A DNA stretch of 64,000 bases from Persicobacter psychrovividus (lineage in GTDB: Bacteria > Bacteroidota > Bacteroidia > Cytophagales > Cyclobacteriaceae): contig NZ_AP025292.1 in NCBI RefSeq assembly GCF_036492425.1, positions 2,418,001 through 2,482,000 of the forward strand, read 5' to 3'. Below are positions 18,244 to 26,688 of this stretch, in pieces. The notes beneath the pieces were generated by a model that was not told where the DNA came from, searched no databases, and saw only the letters and a list, made by a program, of their open reading frames with translations. The first letter of the stretch is position 1, and each line of letters begins with the position of its first letter. Made by a program: the position numbers and the translations under genes.

Positions 18244-18975
18244 ATGATTTCGAATTTAGGAAAGTATTGTTTATTCATTAAATCCCTTTTCGTCAATAGA
18301 GAAAGATTTAGTCTTTACGTTAGATTGACGTTTGAGGAAGCGGTGGAGATCGGTTACAACTCCATCATCATTGTTGCACTGATATCGACTTTTATTGGTG
18401 GTGTTACGGCTATTCAAACTGCCTACAACATGACCAACCCACTGATCCCCAATACCGTGATTGGCTTTATTGTTAGAGAAATGACCTTTCTTGAGCTTGC
18501 CCCAACCATTACAGCACTGGTATTTGCCGGAAAAGTAGGGTCGAGCATTGCTGGGCAAATCGGCACCATGCGAATCACCGAGCAGATTTCTGCCCTGGAG
18601 GTGATGGGTATCAACTCTTCGAGCTATTTGGTCCTTCCGAAAATCACCGCGACCATGATCACCTACCCTTTGTTGGTCATTCTCGCTATTGCACTCGGCC
18701 TGACAGGCGGTTACTTATCGACTACCCTTACAGGAGCACTTACGCCAGTTGAATATATTCAGGGAATTCGCACAGAATTTATCCCATGGAATGTGGCATT
18801 TGCACTGATCAAGTCCATTGTTTTTGCTTTTATCATTTCGAGTGTTTCAGCCTACGAGGGCTTCTTCACCACAGGAGGTGCTTTGGAGGTTGGTAAATCA
18901 TCGACAAGAGCGGTAACAAACAGCTGTTTGATTATTTTGGTGGCTGATTTCTTCCTTGCTGAATTGTTATTATAA
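18244..18975 (+). CDS. mlaE: MlaE-family lipid ABC transporter permease
   Basis: The permease has 243 residues and belongs to the MlaE (DUF140) family, which moves phospholipids between inner and outer membranes with MCE proteins. After an amphipathic N-terminal helix come five to six membrane segments. Characteristic stretches include GYNSIIIVALISTFIGGVTA, REMTFLELAPTITALVFAGK and the GQIGTMRITEQISALEVMG coupling region. The ATPase gene begins 10 bp downstream. No MCE-domain (mlaD) gene follows in the window. Confidence 0.92.
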   Translation: MISNLGKYCLFIKSLFVNRERFSLYVRLTFEEAVEIGYNSIIIVALISTFIGGVTAIQTAYNMTNPLIPNTVIGFIVREMTFLELAPTITALVFAGKVGSSIAGQIGTMRITEQISALEVMGINSSSYLVLPKITATMITYPLLVILAIALGLTGGYLSTTLTGALTPVEYIQGIRTEFIPWNVAFALIKSIVFAFIISSVSAYEGFFTTGGALEVGKSSTRAVTNSCLIILVADFFLAELLL

Positions 18976-18985
18976 TTTTATTGAC

Positions 18986-19750
18986 ATGATTGAAGTAAAA
19001 AATCTTAGCAAATCTTTCATGGGGAAATCGATCCTCAGGAATATCAATGGGACCTTCGAGCAGGGAAAAGTCAATATGATTATTGGCGCATCTGGTACAG
19101 GAAAAAGCGTGTTGCTGAAATCAATTGTGGGGCTTTACCCTCCTGAGGAAGGGGAAGTGCTTTTCAATGGGCGCAGTTTTTATGATTGTGAGCTGAAAAT
19201 GCAAAAAGAAATCCGGCAGGAAATCGGCATGCTGTTTCAGGGGTCTGCACTTTTTGACTCCAAGACGGTGGCTCAAAATGTGAAATTCCCCCTTGATATG
19301 CTGACCGATTACAGTGAAAGCGAGAAAGAGGACCGCGTAGCCGATATCCTGAAACGGGTAGGCCTCGAGCACGCACATCACAAAATGCCCTCGGAAATTT
19401 CGGGCGGTATGCAGAAGCGGGTGGGCATTGCCCGAGCCATTATCAATAACAGCAAATACCTGTTTTGCGATGAGCCCAATTCAGGCCTTGACCCACAGAC
19501 GTCCATTCTTATTGATGGACTGATCAGGGAAATTACCCTCGAATATAACACCACCACGGTAGTTGTAAGTCATGATATGAATTCCGTACTCGAAATTGGC
19601 GATCACATTATTTTCCTCTATAAAGGCGATAAAATATGGGAGGGCCCCAATACAGAAATCACCAAGGCGGAACCTGAATCTTTACAACAATTTATCTCGG
19701 CCAACAAGCTTCTCAGGGCGATGGTCGCTGAAGAAAATAAGAAACGATGA
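18986..19750 (+). CDS. mlaF: MlaF-type ABC transporter ATP-binding protein
   Basis: The ATPase partner of MlaE, 254 residues from the ATG at 18986. GASGTGKS (34-41) is the Walker A motif, SGGMQKRVGIARAI the ABC signature, CDEPNSGLDP the Walker B and D-loop region, and VVSHDM holds the switch histidine. The glutamine loop is MLFQGSALF. The asparagine after DEP (DEPNSGLDP) is common in Mla ATPases. It is translationally coupled to mlaE upstream, and its stop overlaps the next gene's start in ATGA. Confidence 0.93.
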   Translation: MIEVKNLSKSFMGKSILRNINGTFEQGKVNMIIGASGTGKSVLLKSIVGLYPPEEGEVLFNGRSFYDCELKMQKEIRQEIGMLFQGSALFDSKTVAQNVKFPLDMLTDYSESEKEDRVADILKRVGLEHAHHKMPSEISGGMQKRVGIARAIINNSKYLFCDEPNSGLDPQTSILIDGLIREITLEYNTTTVVVSHDMNSVLEIGDHIIFLYKGDKIWEGPNTEITKAEPESLQQFISANKLLRAMVAEENKKR

Positions 19751-20337
19751 AAAAGCAGATTATTATCCCTGCGCACATCAAAGGGTTGATCTTTGATGTA
19801 GATGGAACTTTGGCTGATACCATGCCAACGCATTATTTGGCATGGAAAGCCATTGCTGACCGCTATGGATTTGAGTTCCCAGAATCGCTGTTTTATGAAT
19901 GGGCAGGAAAACCAACGACTGAAGTAACGGCATTGCTTAATCAGCGCCACGGCCTTTCATTAGACATTGAGCGGGTTTCTGCAGAGAAAGAAGAGGCTTA
20001 CCTCGCGCTCGCCGATCAGGTTCAGCCGATTTCCATCACGGTAGATGTAGCCAAAGCTTACCACGGAAAACTACCGATGTCCGCAGGAACGGGAAACATT
20101 CCTCACCTGACCACACATAGCTTGAAAGCCATCGGTTTGGAGGAAATCATCACGACCATCGTAACGATCGAAGATGTTGCCAAGCCCAAACCTGACCCTG
20201 AGACTTTCGCCCGCTGTGCTGAATTAATGGGTGTTGCTCCTGAAGATTGTGCTGTATTTGAAGACGGTGACCACGGAATTGCTGCTGGCAAGGCACTTGG
20301 AATGACCATCTTTGACGTTCGGGATTATCTGGATTAA
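19747..20337 (+). CDS. HAD-family phosphatase, beta-phosphoglucomutase subgroup
   Basis: A 196-residue HAD hydrolase with a small helical C1 cap. FDVDGTLADTMPTHYLAW (16-33) contains the nucleophile Asp17 and general acid Asp19. Motif II is in MSAGTGN, motif III in AKPKPDP, and motif IV in FEDGDHGI. This resembles the YqaB/beta-phosphoglucomutase group, often fructose-1-phosphate or 6-phosphogluconate phosphatases. Its ATG overlaps the mlaF stop, an odd partnership that suggests operon packing more than function. Confidence 0.88.
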   Translation: MKKQIIIPAHIKGLIFDVDGTLADTMPTHYLAWKAIADRYGFEFPESLFYEWAGKPTTEVTALLNQRHGLSLDIERVSAEKEEAYLALADQVQPISITVDVAKAYHGKLPMSAGTGNIPHLTTHSLKAIGLEEIITTIVTIEDVAKPKPDPETFARCAELMGVAPEDCAVFEDGDHGIAAGKALGMTIFDVRDYLD

Positions 20338-20754
20338 TCCTTTAAGTTAAGTGCCCACAAATTACAAAAGTTCCCCCCGTTTACTTCTCGTGATTTGACT
20401 GGTAACTGTATTTTATGGCTTAGCGTACATATGAAGTTGCATCCTCAATATCATTAAGTTAAGTGCATCACCCTGTAGAAACGCAATTATTTGCGCCTAA
20501 CACCACGGCGATATTATTGGTTTCTCTCCTTGAATTATTCAAATGGTTAGGTGGGTGGTAAGAACAACCACAATACTGGCATTTCAAATTCAGGCGAGTG
20601 CCATATTGAACCCCTTAACTAAATGGCATTGGGACATCCATACCCTGCACGAGGAAATCATTTACATTAGATTTAAAGAAGACTTTAGCATAGATCAGGT
20701 AAATAAAGTCATCGACCCATCATCAGTAACCTCAGATCGCCTTTTTAGGGTCGA
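20338..20754. other. Gap with direct repeat, REP-like hairpin and possible gene remnant
   Basis: No intact gene lies in these 417 bp. A perfect 13 bp direct repeat, TTAAGTTAAGTGC, occurs at 20342-20354 and 20454-20466. A hairpin CGCAA-TTAT-TTGCG at 20482-20495, inside a GTAGAAACGC context, resembles degenerate Bacteroidota REP-type palindromes. From 20543 a plus-strand frame encodes a protein-like stretch (EEIIYIRFKEDFSIDQVNKV) but runs into the convergent kinase gene, so it may be a decayed gene fragment. Confidence 0.4.
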
Positions 20755-23700
20755 TCAAACCGTTATTTGCTTTGGCAACTGCACAAAGAAAGTGGTGCCC
20801 TTCCCTTCTTCAGAATCAAACCAGATTTTTCCTCCCGCATGCTCTATCCCTCGTTTGGCAATGGCCAGGCCAATGCCTGATCCTGAAAATTTAGTACTGA
20901 AGTTCGGCAGGAAAACCTTCGACTGAATGTCCTCAGCGATCCCCACACCATTGTCTTTAATAGCCACTTCGATCACCTCGCCAAGATCGGCAAGCTGAAG
21001 TTCTATCAGCGGTTCAACATCAGAAGACACTGCCTGAAAGCCATTGATTATCAAATTTGACAATGTTCTACCGATCAGTTGCTGATCTCCTTCCACCATC
21101 ATTTGATCAGGGATTTCTGGATACACCAATTGCCCACGTTCGGGGGTTCGATGCAATTCAATCACTCGGCGCAATTCGGTCGAGAAATTAAAAGTTTCCT
21201 TGATGGGCATCGGCATTTTTGCAAACTCACTGAAAGAGGTAGCAATTTCCGAGAGGGTATCCACCTGCCCCAGCAGCATATCAATTGCACCACGGATCCG
21301 CTCCACTTCCTCTGCTTCACTATTCGACATCACCATTTGCATATATTGCAGGCGCAGCTTCATCGGTGTCAGCGGATTTTTAATTTCATGCGCCACCTGT
21401 TGGGCCATCTCCCGCCAGGCAGATTGCTTTTCCGTTTGTGCCATCTGCAATTTATTGTCGGAAAGCTTCCGCAACATCCGGTTGTATTCCTTCACCAGCG
21501 CACCAATTTCATCATCAGAACGCCAATGCAGGGGCTGATCGAGCGACGTCAGGTTTGTTTGTCGGATCCGTTGCGCCAAAAGGGTCATCGGGTAGGTCAG
21601 CCACCTCGATGCAAAGAAAGCCACCGAAAGGAAGATGATGAAAATCACGGTAAACAGATTGATAATACTGTTCACGCCCTCGTTAAGCAAGGGGTCTGAA
21701 ATTGGATTTACAGGAAAGAAAGGTACCCCGATAATCCCCATCAGTGTGCCATCCAAGGCGGAGCGTAAGGCTACATACACTTGTTTGTATTCGTAATCAC
21801 CAGCATATTCATCAAAAACCACTTTTTGCTCACCTTCAAAAACCAAGGCCCGCAATGCTTTCGGGTTAATGTGATTCGAGAGTAACTGCCGCTGAAAGAT
21901 CATCGGCTGATTGGAAGTAATGAGTTTTCCGCGCACATCATAAAGCGCAATATCAAGCGAGGAAATATTCGCCACCTTGGCAATTTCCGCCACAATATCT
22001 TTTTTGTCAAAAATGCGGTCATGATAACGCACCATCACCTCGTTGAGGTTATTGGCAAGCCCTTCCGCCTTGGAGCTGTAGGAGCTGATTACCGATCGCT
22101 TGGAAGTGTTGACCATCATACTCAGTGTGGTAACCGAAAGCGCCAACAGCGGCACCAAAAAGGCCGAGTTCAGGTAGATCTGAATCTTGGCAACGAAGTT
22201 CAGTTTTACATTCTGCGAAAGCATCAGGAAACCAAAGCTTACCACCACCAGGGAGGCCAGCAAAATCATGATCAGGAAGATATAAGCAAAATCCGTGTAC
22301 AGGTCATAGAGCCCATAAACGGCGTGTGTAACCACCCGAACACGGTTTTCCTTCTCGCGGATGCCAATATGCCGATAGCCATTCACCACAACGCCACTTT
22401 CGTAAAGCGCAGGATTCTGCAATAAATCCTGATTGAAAAATTTGGCGTAATTGTAAGCGCCACTCTGAAATTGCAGTTCATCAAAAGCAAAGTCCGCGTA
22501 GCTGAACTTCGACTCATCATAACTGTTATTTTTTTTCTTCTCGTGCATTAACAGCAACGGAAAAACACTGTTCTGATTCAAATCCTGATGCACCAGTTTG
22601 ATCACCACATACCCTTCAGCACCTCCCTGATCCCGAACGGTAAACACACAGGAGTAGGTCAAGTTTGCGCCAAAGGAGGCATCTTTCAGTTGATATACCG
22701 AAGGGTAGTCTGTCTCCGTCATCGTTTTCCGAAACTCCACCCGAATCCGATCCAGCGTTTCGGTATTGTTTACCGAAATCGGTAAGCCATCACGGTCAAA
22801 GAAATAAAACTGCGCGGTATATTTATCGAAATAGTCATTGAGAAAACGTCGCTGAAAATACTCATCATCGAACTTCACCAACTGCTTCGGGTGGGTAATT
22901 AAGCGACTCACCCAGGCATCCTCGCTCATGGTTTGCCCGACGCGCTGCAACAGATATTCCCCGATAATGTCGTTTTCAACATTCAGGTTATTGATGAATC
23001 GCTCTCGGCTTGCCCCCAAATTATAACTCTGGTATTTCTGTACGGAGATCGTTCCCAGCACCGAAACGATGATCGTCCCCAAAAACAGGTATAAAACCGT
23101 TGCATAGCTGATACTTCCTTTTTTGCGGAAATTGCGCCATCGCCAGGAAAGCAAAACCAATACCCCGACAGTGCAAACCACCGCCAGGCCTGTAAAATCA
23201 AAATGGTTATTGTTCAGTAATGCCAGCACCATTCCCCCAAGCCAGATCAGGCTGGTAGAAAGGATATTCTGACGGTAAAAAAACTTGGAAATCAACTTCA
23301 ATAAAACCGACTCGCCGAGCATAAATGCCATGGCGGAAAGTGCCACACACAAATAACTGAAAACCATGAAATTATCCCACAGCAAATTGACGCCAATGGA
23401 AAAACTGGACTGCGAATGGTAATTGATCGACTCAAAAATATTGAACACGAAAAAGCCGAGTTCAAAAACAAAAAAGGTGAAAATCAGCCCGTAAAAATGC
23501 AGCGTTCGCGAAGATTGACGAAACAGATAACGCACCAAACCTGAACGGTAATAATGGCTGAAAATATAATTGACCACAATACACAGGAAAAACAGATTCA
23601 GGATCAGGTCTCCGAGTGAGGGGTTCAGAAAAGACGAAGCAAAAATCTTCGGATCAAAGATCTTGATCTCATTGAAGGCGAATGTTTCCCGGGAAAACAG

Positions 23701-24498
23701 CAAAGGCAATCGCCCACCGACCAGGGCAGTCACTAAGAACAACAAGCCGAAATCGAAATGCCCTGCCTGTGCAAGGTATTGCGCATTGATCCATACAAAA
23801 CGGATAAAGCAGGCAATAGAAAGAAAAATCACCAGCCAAATGAGGTAATAGACGTCTGCCATCTCCCGTCGATAGCCCATCTCGTACTGAATGCCACAGA
23901 GGAAATTGCCGTTGGGAGCGAAAATCCGGAATTTGGAACTTTGGTATTGCGCCTTCAGGTGGAGTAACTTATTGGTGAAAATTTTCTCATTGTAAGTTTT
24001 CCCCTGATACGTAATGTGGGTCTTTGCTTTGACCTTTAGCGGAATGACCTCTACAATTTCATAAATGATCGAGCCTTTTTCCAATGTCCGCCGCGAAAGG
24101 ATCGATTCCCTGCGTGCCACTTCCCGAAAATGGTAGCGGTAATTCCCTGCCACTTCTTTATAGGAAGGCACAAAGGTTTGGTCTGACCAATAGATCAGCT
24201 TTCCATTCAGGTATATGGTCGTTGGGTAAGTGGGCGTAAAATCCCCGAGGTGCTCGGCATTAAAATAGCCATCCTCCTGAATCTGATCCCGAAGCAGGCT
24301 CATTTCAGCATTCACTTTTTTGAGCTCGGCATTGAGCTTGGTCTGAATCTGCTCCGTATAGGCCTTAGGGTATTGAAACTGCCCTACGGCACCTTTTTCT
24401 AAAAAAATAGCCAATAGGAGGCCTATTCCCGAGATCAGGAGCCACCTAAGATGATAAATCTTTATCTGTTTTGAAAAAAGTTGAAATGTACTTACCAA
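20755..24498 (-). CDS. Very large multi-span sensor histidine kinase
   Basis: The protein has 1247 residues, unusually long. It starts with a membrane segment (WLLISGIGLLLAIFLE), an extracytoplasmic region, then a run of seven or so hydrophobic segments (about 215-470), a second extracytoplasmic region, further membrane spans flanking a third sensor-like region, a HAMP-like linker and a kinase core. His1037 in VAHEIKNPLTPMKLRLQYM is the phosphorylation site; the HEIKNPLTP form is NtrY-like. The N box is LSNLIINGFQA, G1 is DNGVGIAED and G2 is GSGIGLAIAKRGIEHAGG. No ATG precedes the first span in this frame. TTG at 24498 is the only plausible start, since a TAG lies four codons upstream. There is no adjacent response regulator. 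Confidence 0.88.
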   Translation of the reverse strand: MVSTFQLFSKQIKIYHLRWLLISGIGLLLAIFLEKGAVGQFQYPKAYTEQIQTKLNAELKKVNAEMSLLRDQIQEDGYFNAEHLGDFTPTYPTTIYLNGKLIYWSDQTFVPSYKEVAGNYRYHFREVARRESILSRRTLEKGSIIYEIVEVIPLKVKAKTHITYQGKTYNEKIFTNKLLHLKAQYQSSKFRIFAPNGNFLCGIQYEMGYRREMADVYYLIWLVIFLSIACFIRFVWINAQYLAQAGHFDFGLLFLVTALVGGRLPLLFSRETFAFNEIKIFDPKIFASSFLNPSLGDLILNLFFLCIVVNYIFSHYYRSGLVRYLFRQSSRTLHFYGLIFTFFVFELGFFVFNIFESINYHSQSSFSIGVNLLWDNFMVFSYLCVALSAMAFMLGESVLLKLISKFFYRQNILSTSLIWLGGMVLALLNNNHFDFTGLAVVCTVGVLVLLSWRWRNFRKKGSISYATVLYLFLGTIIVSVLGTISVQKYQSYNLGASRERFINNLNVENDIIGEYLLQRVGQTMSEDAWVSRLITHPKQLVKFDDEYFQRRFLNDYFDKYTAQFYFFDRDGLPISVNNTETLDRIRVEFRKTMTETDYPSVYQLKDASFGANLTYSCVFTVRDQGGAEGYVVIKLVHQDLNQNSVFPLLLMHEKKKNNSYDESKFSYADFAFDELQFQSGAYNYAKFFNQDLLQNPALYESGVVVNGYRHIGIREKENRVRVVTHAVYGLYDLYTDFAYIFLIMILLASLVVVSFGFLMLSQNVKLNFVAKIQIYLNSAFLVPLLALSVTTLSMMVNTSKRSVISSYSSKAEGLANNLNEVMVRYHDRIFDKKDIVAEIAKVANISSLDIALYDVRGKLITSNQPMIFQRQLLSNHINPKALRALVFEGEQKVVFDEYAGDYEYKQVYVALRSALDGTLMGIIGVPFFPVNPISDPLLNEGVNSIINLFTVIFIIFLSVAFFASRWLTYPMTLLAQRIRQTNLTSLDQPLHWRSDDEIGALVKEYNRMLRKLSDNKLQMAQTEKQSAWREMAQQVAHEIKNPLTPMKLRLQYMQMVMSNSEAEEVERIRGAIDMLLGQVDTLSEIATSFSEFAKMPMPIKETFNFSTELRRVIELHRTPERGQLVYPEIPDQMMVEGDQQLIGRTLSNLIINGFQAVSSDVEPLIELQLADLGEVIEVAIKDNGVGIAEDIQSKVFLPNFSTKFSGSGIGLAIAKRGIEHAGGKIWFDSEEGKGTTFFVQLPKQITV

Positions 24499-24642
24499 AA
24501 GAAATTTCTAATTGTCATTTAATGTAGGAACCTCATACAAAAGAAGTACCAAATTTTATTTATTCATCAATATAATTCAAAAAAACAGCCTGAAGCATTT
24601 ATTTATTCTTGCAGGCCTCCAAAAATACCATCTATTTGATAC

Positions 24643-24668
24643 AAAAAAAGCCCTTACGGGCATTTTTT
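24643..24668 (-). terminator. Terminator at the end of the oxidase-linked genes
   Basis: GCCC (24650-24653) pairs with GGGC (24658-24661) around TTAC, with A and T runs on both sides. It lies immediately after the stop of the 99-residue gene. Confidence 0.75.
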
Positions 24669-24966
24669 AATTTGTTCGCTGAGCAGCGTTCTGTATGATA
24701 TGTTGATTTTTGAGCAAGCGTTCTTTCTCTCTTTTGGAGCTTCTGTACCAAAAGAATCCAATGGTAGAAATGACCACATAGGGCAGGATAAAAAGGTAGA
24801 GAATTCCTGTATTTAGCCCTGCACCAATACCAATATCTCCTTCAGAGACATTGTTTTCCACCGTGGCACGACACATGGCACACTGTGCCAACACGGGCAT
24901 TTTAACAAACACCAGTATTCCGATCAATGTAAAAATTCGCGAGCACCATTTCATAGCATCAGACAT
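24667..24966 (-). CDS. Small CxxC membrane protein of the oxidase cluster
   Basis: The 99-residue protein has an N-terminal signal or membrane segment (IFTLIGILVFVKMPVLAQ), then CAMCRATVENN with a CxxC pair on the periplasmic side, and a second membrane segment (ILYLFILPYVVISTIGFFWY) followed by a basic tail. I know no assigned function. Its position, 11 bp after the DUF420 gene at the end of the oxidase gene string, and the exposed CxxC suggest a role in copper or haem-copper assembly or thiol chemistry, but that is inference. Confidence 0.75.
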   Translation of the reverse strand: MSDAMKWCSRIFTLIGILVFVKMPVLAQCAMCRATVENNVSEGDIGIGAGLNTGILYLFILPYVVISTIGFFWYRSSKREKERLLKNQHIIQNAAQRTN

Positions 24967-24977
24967 CCTTTTCAGTT

Positions 24978-25565
24978 TTATTGGTAATAAGGAAGAATCA
25001 TCAGGTAAACGATCACTCCAGAGACAGACACAAAAAGCCAGATAGGGAATGAAAGTTTAACAATTTTGCGATGCTTTTCCAGCTTATTAGAAAGTGCATA
25101 AAGATAAGACAATAACACCAACGGAAGCACCACCATTGCCAAGCCAATATGTAATAAAAGCAATCCAAGATATAATGTTCGTAAAATCCCCAGGGAATTT
25201 TGTTCGGCCGTATCGAGCACCCCATTATGGTTGGCATCGCCGAAAATAGTGGCTTCCACGGAACCATGGTAAATCACATACCCGACCAAAAACAACGCAC
25301 CAAGCACAAAAGCTGCAAACATAAACTGTTTATGTTGCTCTACCTTTTTCTGCTTGATCGCACGCACCGCCAGCACCAGTGCTACGGCAGTTGCAGAGTT
25401 GATAACGGCATTAAAATGGGGGATCATCTTCACCCATTCGCCAGTAATTTCAATTTTAAATGGGCTGAAAAATAAAACCGCTACGGCAATTGGGATAATG
25501 AAGCTCAGCAGGGCAATAAGAATGATAAATTTTCGTCCTTTTTCTTGATCAATAGCTGTTTCCAT
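24978..25565 (-). CDS. DUF420 membrane protein
   Basis: The 195-residue membrane protein has about five hydrophobic segments, starting with FIILIALLSFIIPIAVAVLF, then two blocks around HFNAVINSATAVALVLAVRA and QFMFAAFVLGALFLVGYVIY. The histidines in these phrases and in LLLHIGLAMVVLPLV are typical of DUF420, a family tied to cytochrome oxidase loci, sometimes compared with CtaG-type assembly factors. Function is not established. It lies between the SCO1-like gene and the CxxC protein on the same strand. Confidence 0.85.
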   Translation of the reverse strand: METAIDQEKGRKFIILIALLSFIIPIAVAVLFFSPFKIEITGEWVKMIPHFNAVINSATAVALVLAVRAIKQKKVEQHKQFMFAAFVLGALFLVGYVIYHGSVEATIFGDANHNGVLDTAEQNSLGILRTLYLGLLLLHIGLAMVVLPLVLLSYLYALSNKLEKHRKIVKLSFPIWLFVSVSGVIVYLMILPYYQ

Positions 25566-25616
25566 AATTGTAAAGATTGTAATTGGGTAGAATGGAATAT
25601 TAGGTTTGGGTTCAGT

Positions 25617-26189
25617 TTAATACTGACTGTATAAAATGCTAACTTCTTGTTTGAGGCGATCCATTTCCTCCATTTTTTTGCTGTCGAAGAATCCCCGCAA
25701 ATCCCCTGCGGAATCCATCAACACAATGGTAGATGTCCAATCCCCTTGTGGTTCAAGGGCAAATCGGCATTTAAAAACTTGGGCTAAAGTTGTGGCATTT
25801 CCCAAAATCGTATGGATGCCTTCTGGGGTAACCCCTTGCTCCTCTGTCATGAGCCAATAGCCTACTTTGGGATATTTCTTCAGGGCATCTTTAAGCTCCA
25901 GCAGCAAGGCCGCCTGTTGTTCGGGTTGCTGAACACCGTAAGCCATCAGGTTGATTTGTCCTGCAAGCTGACCATTGATCTGCAATTGTGCTGCGCTGTC
26001 GTCAAGCAGCAGGGAGGCTACTTTTACCGATCCGCAATCGGTTTGAGTTATGAGCGAATCTTTGGCATAGCGCACAGGAAGATCATAGCTGTTTTCGCCG
26101 AAGGCCTGTAAAAAAAGGTAAACCAAAACAGGCAAGAGCAATAAAGCTGACAGAAATATAGATTGTTTAATTTTGTTCTTCTTCATCAT
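25617..26189 (-). CDS. SCO1/thioredoxin-like protein lacking copper ligands
   Basis: A 190-residue membrane-anchored protein (one span, FLSALLLLPVLVYLFLQAF) with a periplasmic domain. Its C-terminal part, including STIVLMDSAGDLRGFFDS, and its place in the oxidase gene string match the SCO1 family, which loads copper into CuA. However there is no CxxxC motif, and the usual His before the last strand is replaced (GDWTSTIVLMD). Cysteines occur only singly, in TDCGS and FKCRF. It is therefore either a degenerate SCO protein or a related thioredoxin-fold protein with another job. It starts just after a strong internal hairpin. Confidence 0.65.
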   Translation of the reverse strand: MMKKNKIKQSIFLSALLLLPVLVYLFLQAFGENSYDLPVRYAKDSLITQTDCGSVKVASLLLDDSAAQLQINGQLAGQINLMAYGVQQPEQQAALLLELKDALKKYPKVGYWLMTEEQGVTPEGIHTILGNATTLAQVFKCRFALEPQGDWTSTIVLMDSAGDLRGFFDSKKMEEMDRLKQEVSILYSQY

Positions 26190-26197
26190 AAAAATAA

Positions 26198-26222
26198 AAA
26201 TCAGACCGATGAGGTCTGATTT
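26198..26222 (-). terminator. Internal hairpin/terminator between subunit IV and SCO-like genes
   Basis: AAATCAGACC (26198-26207) and GGTCTGATTT (26213-26222) form a perfect 10 bp stem with a 5-base loop. It lies 18 bp after the subunit IV stop and 9 bp before the next ATG, so it may end or attenuate the oxidase transcript. Confidence 0.75.
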
Positions 26223-26239
26223 TATTACTTTTTAAACAC

Positions 26240-26569
26240 TTATCCTACAAAATAGGAGAATATCGCCGAGCCTTCGTTGAGTAAGGCAATTACAAGCCAA
26301 ATTATAAAGACCACTGGGAGACCCAATGACCAGATCAACACCTTGTGTTCATGTTTCAGGTGCATAAACTCCGAAACAATATAGAATGCTTTCCAGAGGG
26401 TCAGCAAAATAAACAAAGAGTTACGTGGCATTCCTGAAGATACCGTAAAGGCAATCACGAATTCCACCGCGGTAATCAGGGCAAGAATCCCCGCTACCTT
26501 CCATATTTTCTTGATCTTCGCAGGATCAGCAGGTTGTACCTGAATGTTGTTGTTGGTCGTTTCCATCAT
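26240..26569 (-). CDS. Cytochrome c oxidase subunit IV
   Basis: The 109-residue protein has three membrane spans, as expected for the bacterial caa3/aa3 oxidase subunit IV family: VAGILALITAVEFVIAFTV, NSLFILLTLWKAFYIVSEFM and a third near LIWSLGLPVVFIIWLVIAL. The FYIVSEFMHLKHE phrase between spans 2 and 3 is typical of the family. It stabilises the core oxidase. It follows the second subunit III gene by about 120 bp; an imperfect inverted repeat (GGAGCC and GGCTCC) spans that gap. Confidence 0.87.
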   Translation of the reverse strand: MMETTNNNIQVQPADPAKIKKIWKVAGILALITAVEFVIAFTVSSGMPRNSLFILLTLWKAFYIVSEFMHLKHEHKVLIWSLGLPVVFIIWLVIALLNEGSAIFSYFVG

Positions 26570-26688
26570 TTCATATTTTTAAAAAAGCAGTGGAGCCTAA
26601 AATGAGCTACTTATTTTCCGAATAATTACAACTCGGCTCCCACTAACATTTATTTCTTAACGGCGCTATGACAGGCTTTCGATGCTCC

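Noticed and set aside
24499-24642. Possible small RNA or gene between the kinase and the CxxC protein
   Set aside because: Only AT-rich sequence and a terminator are seen; no promoter-like pair or conserved structure was recognised.
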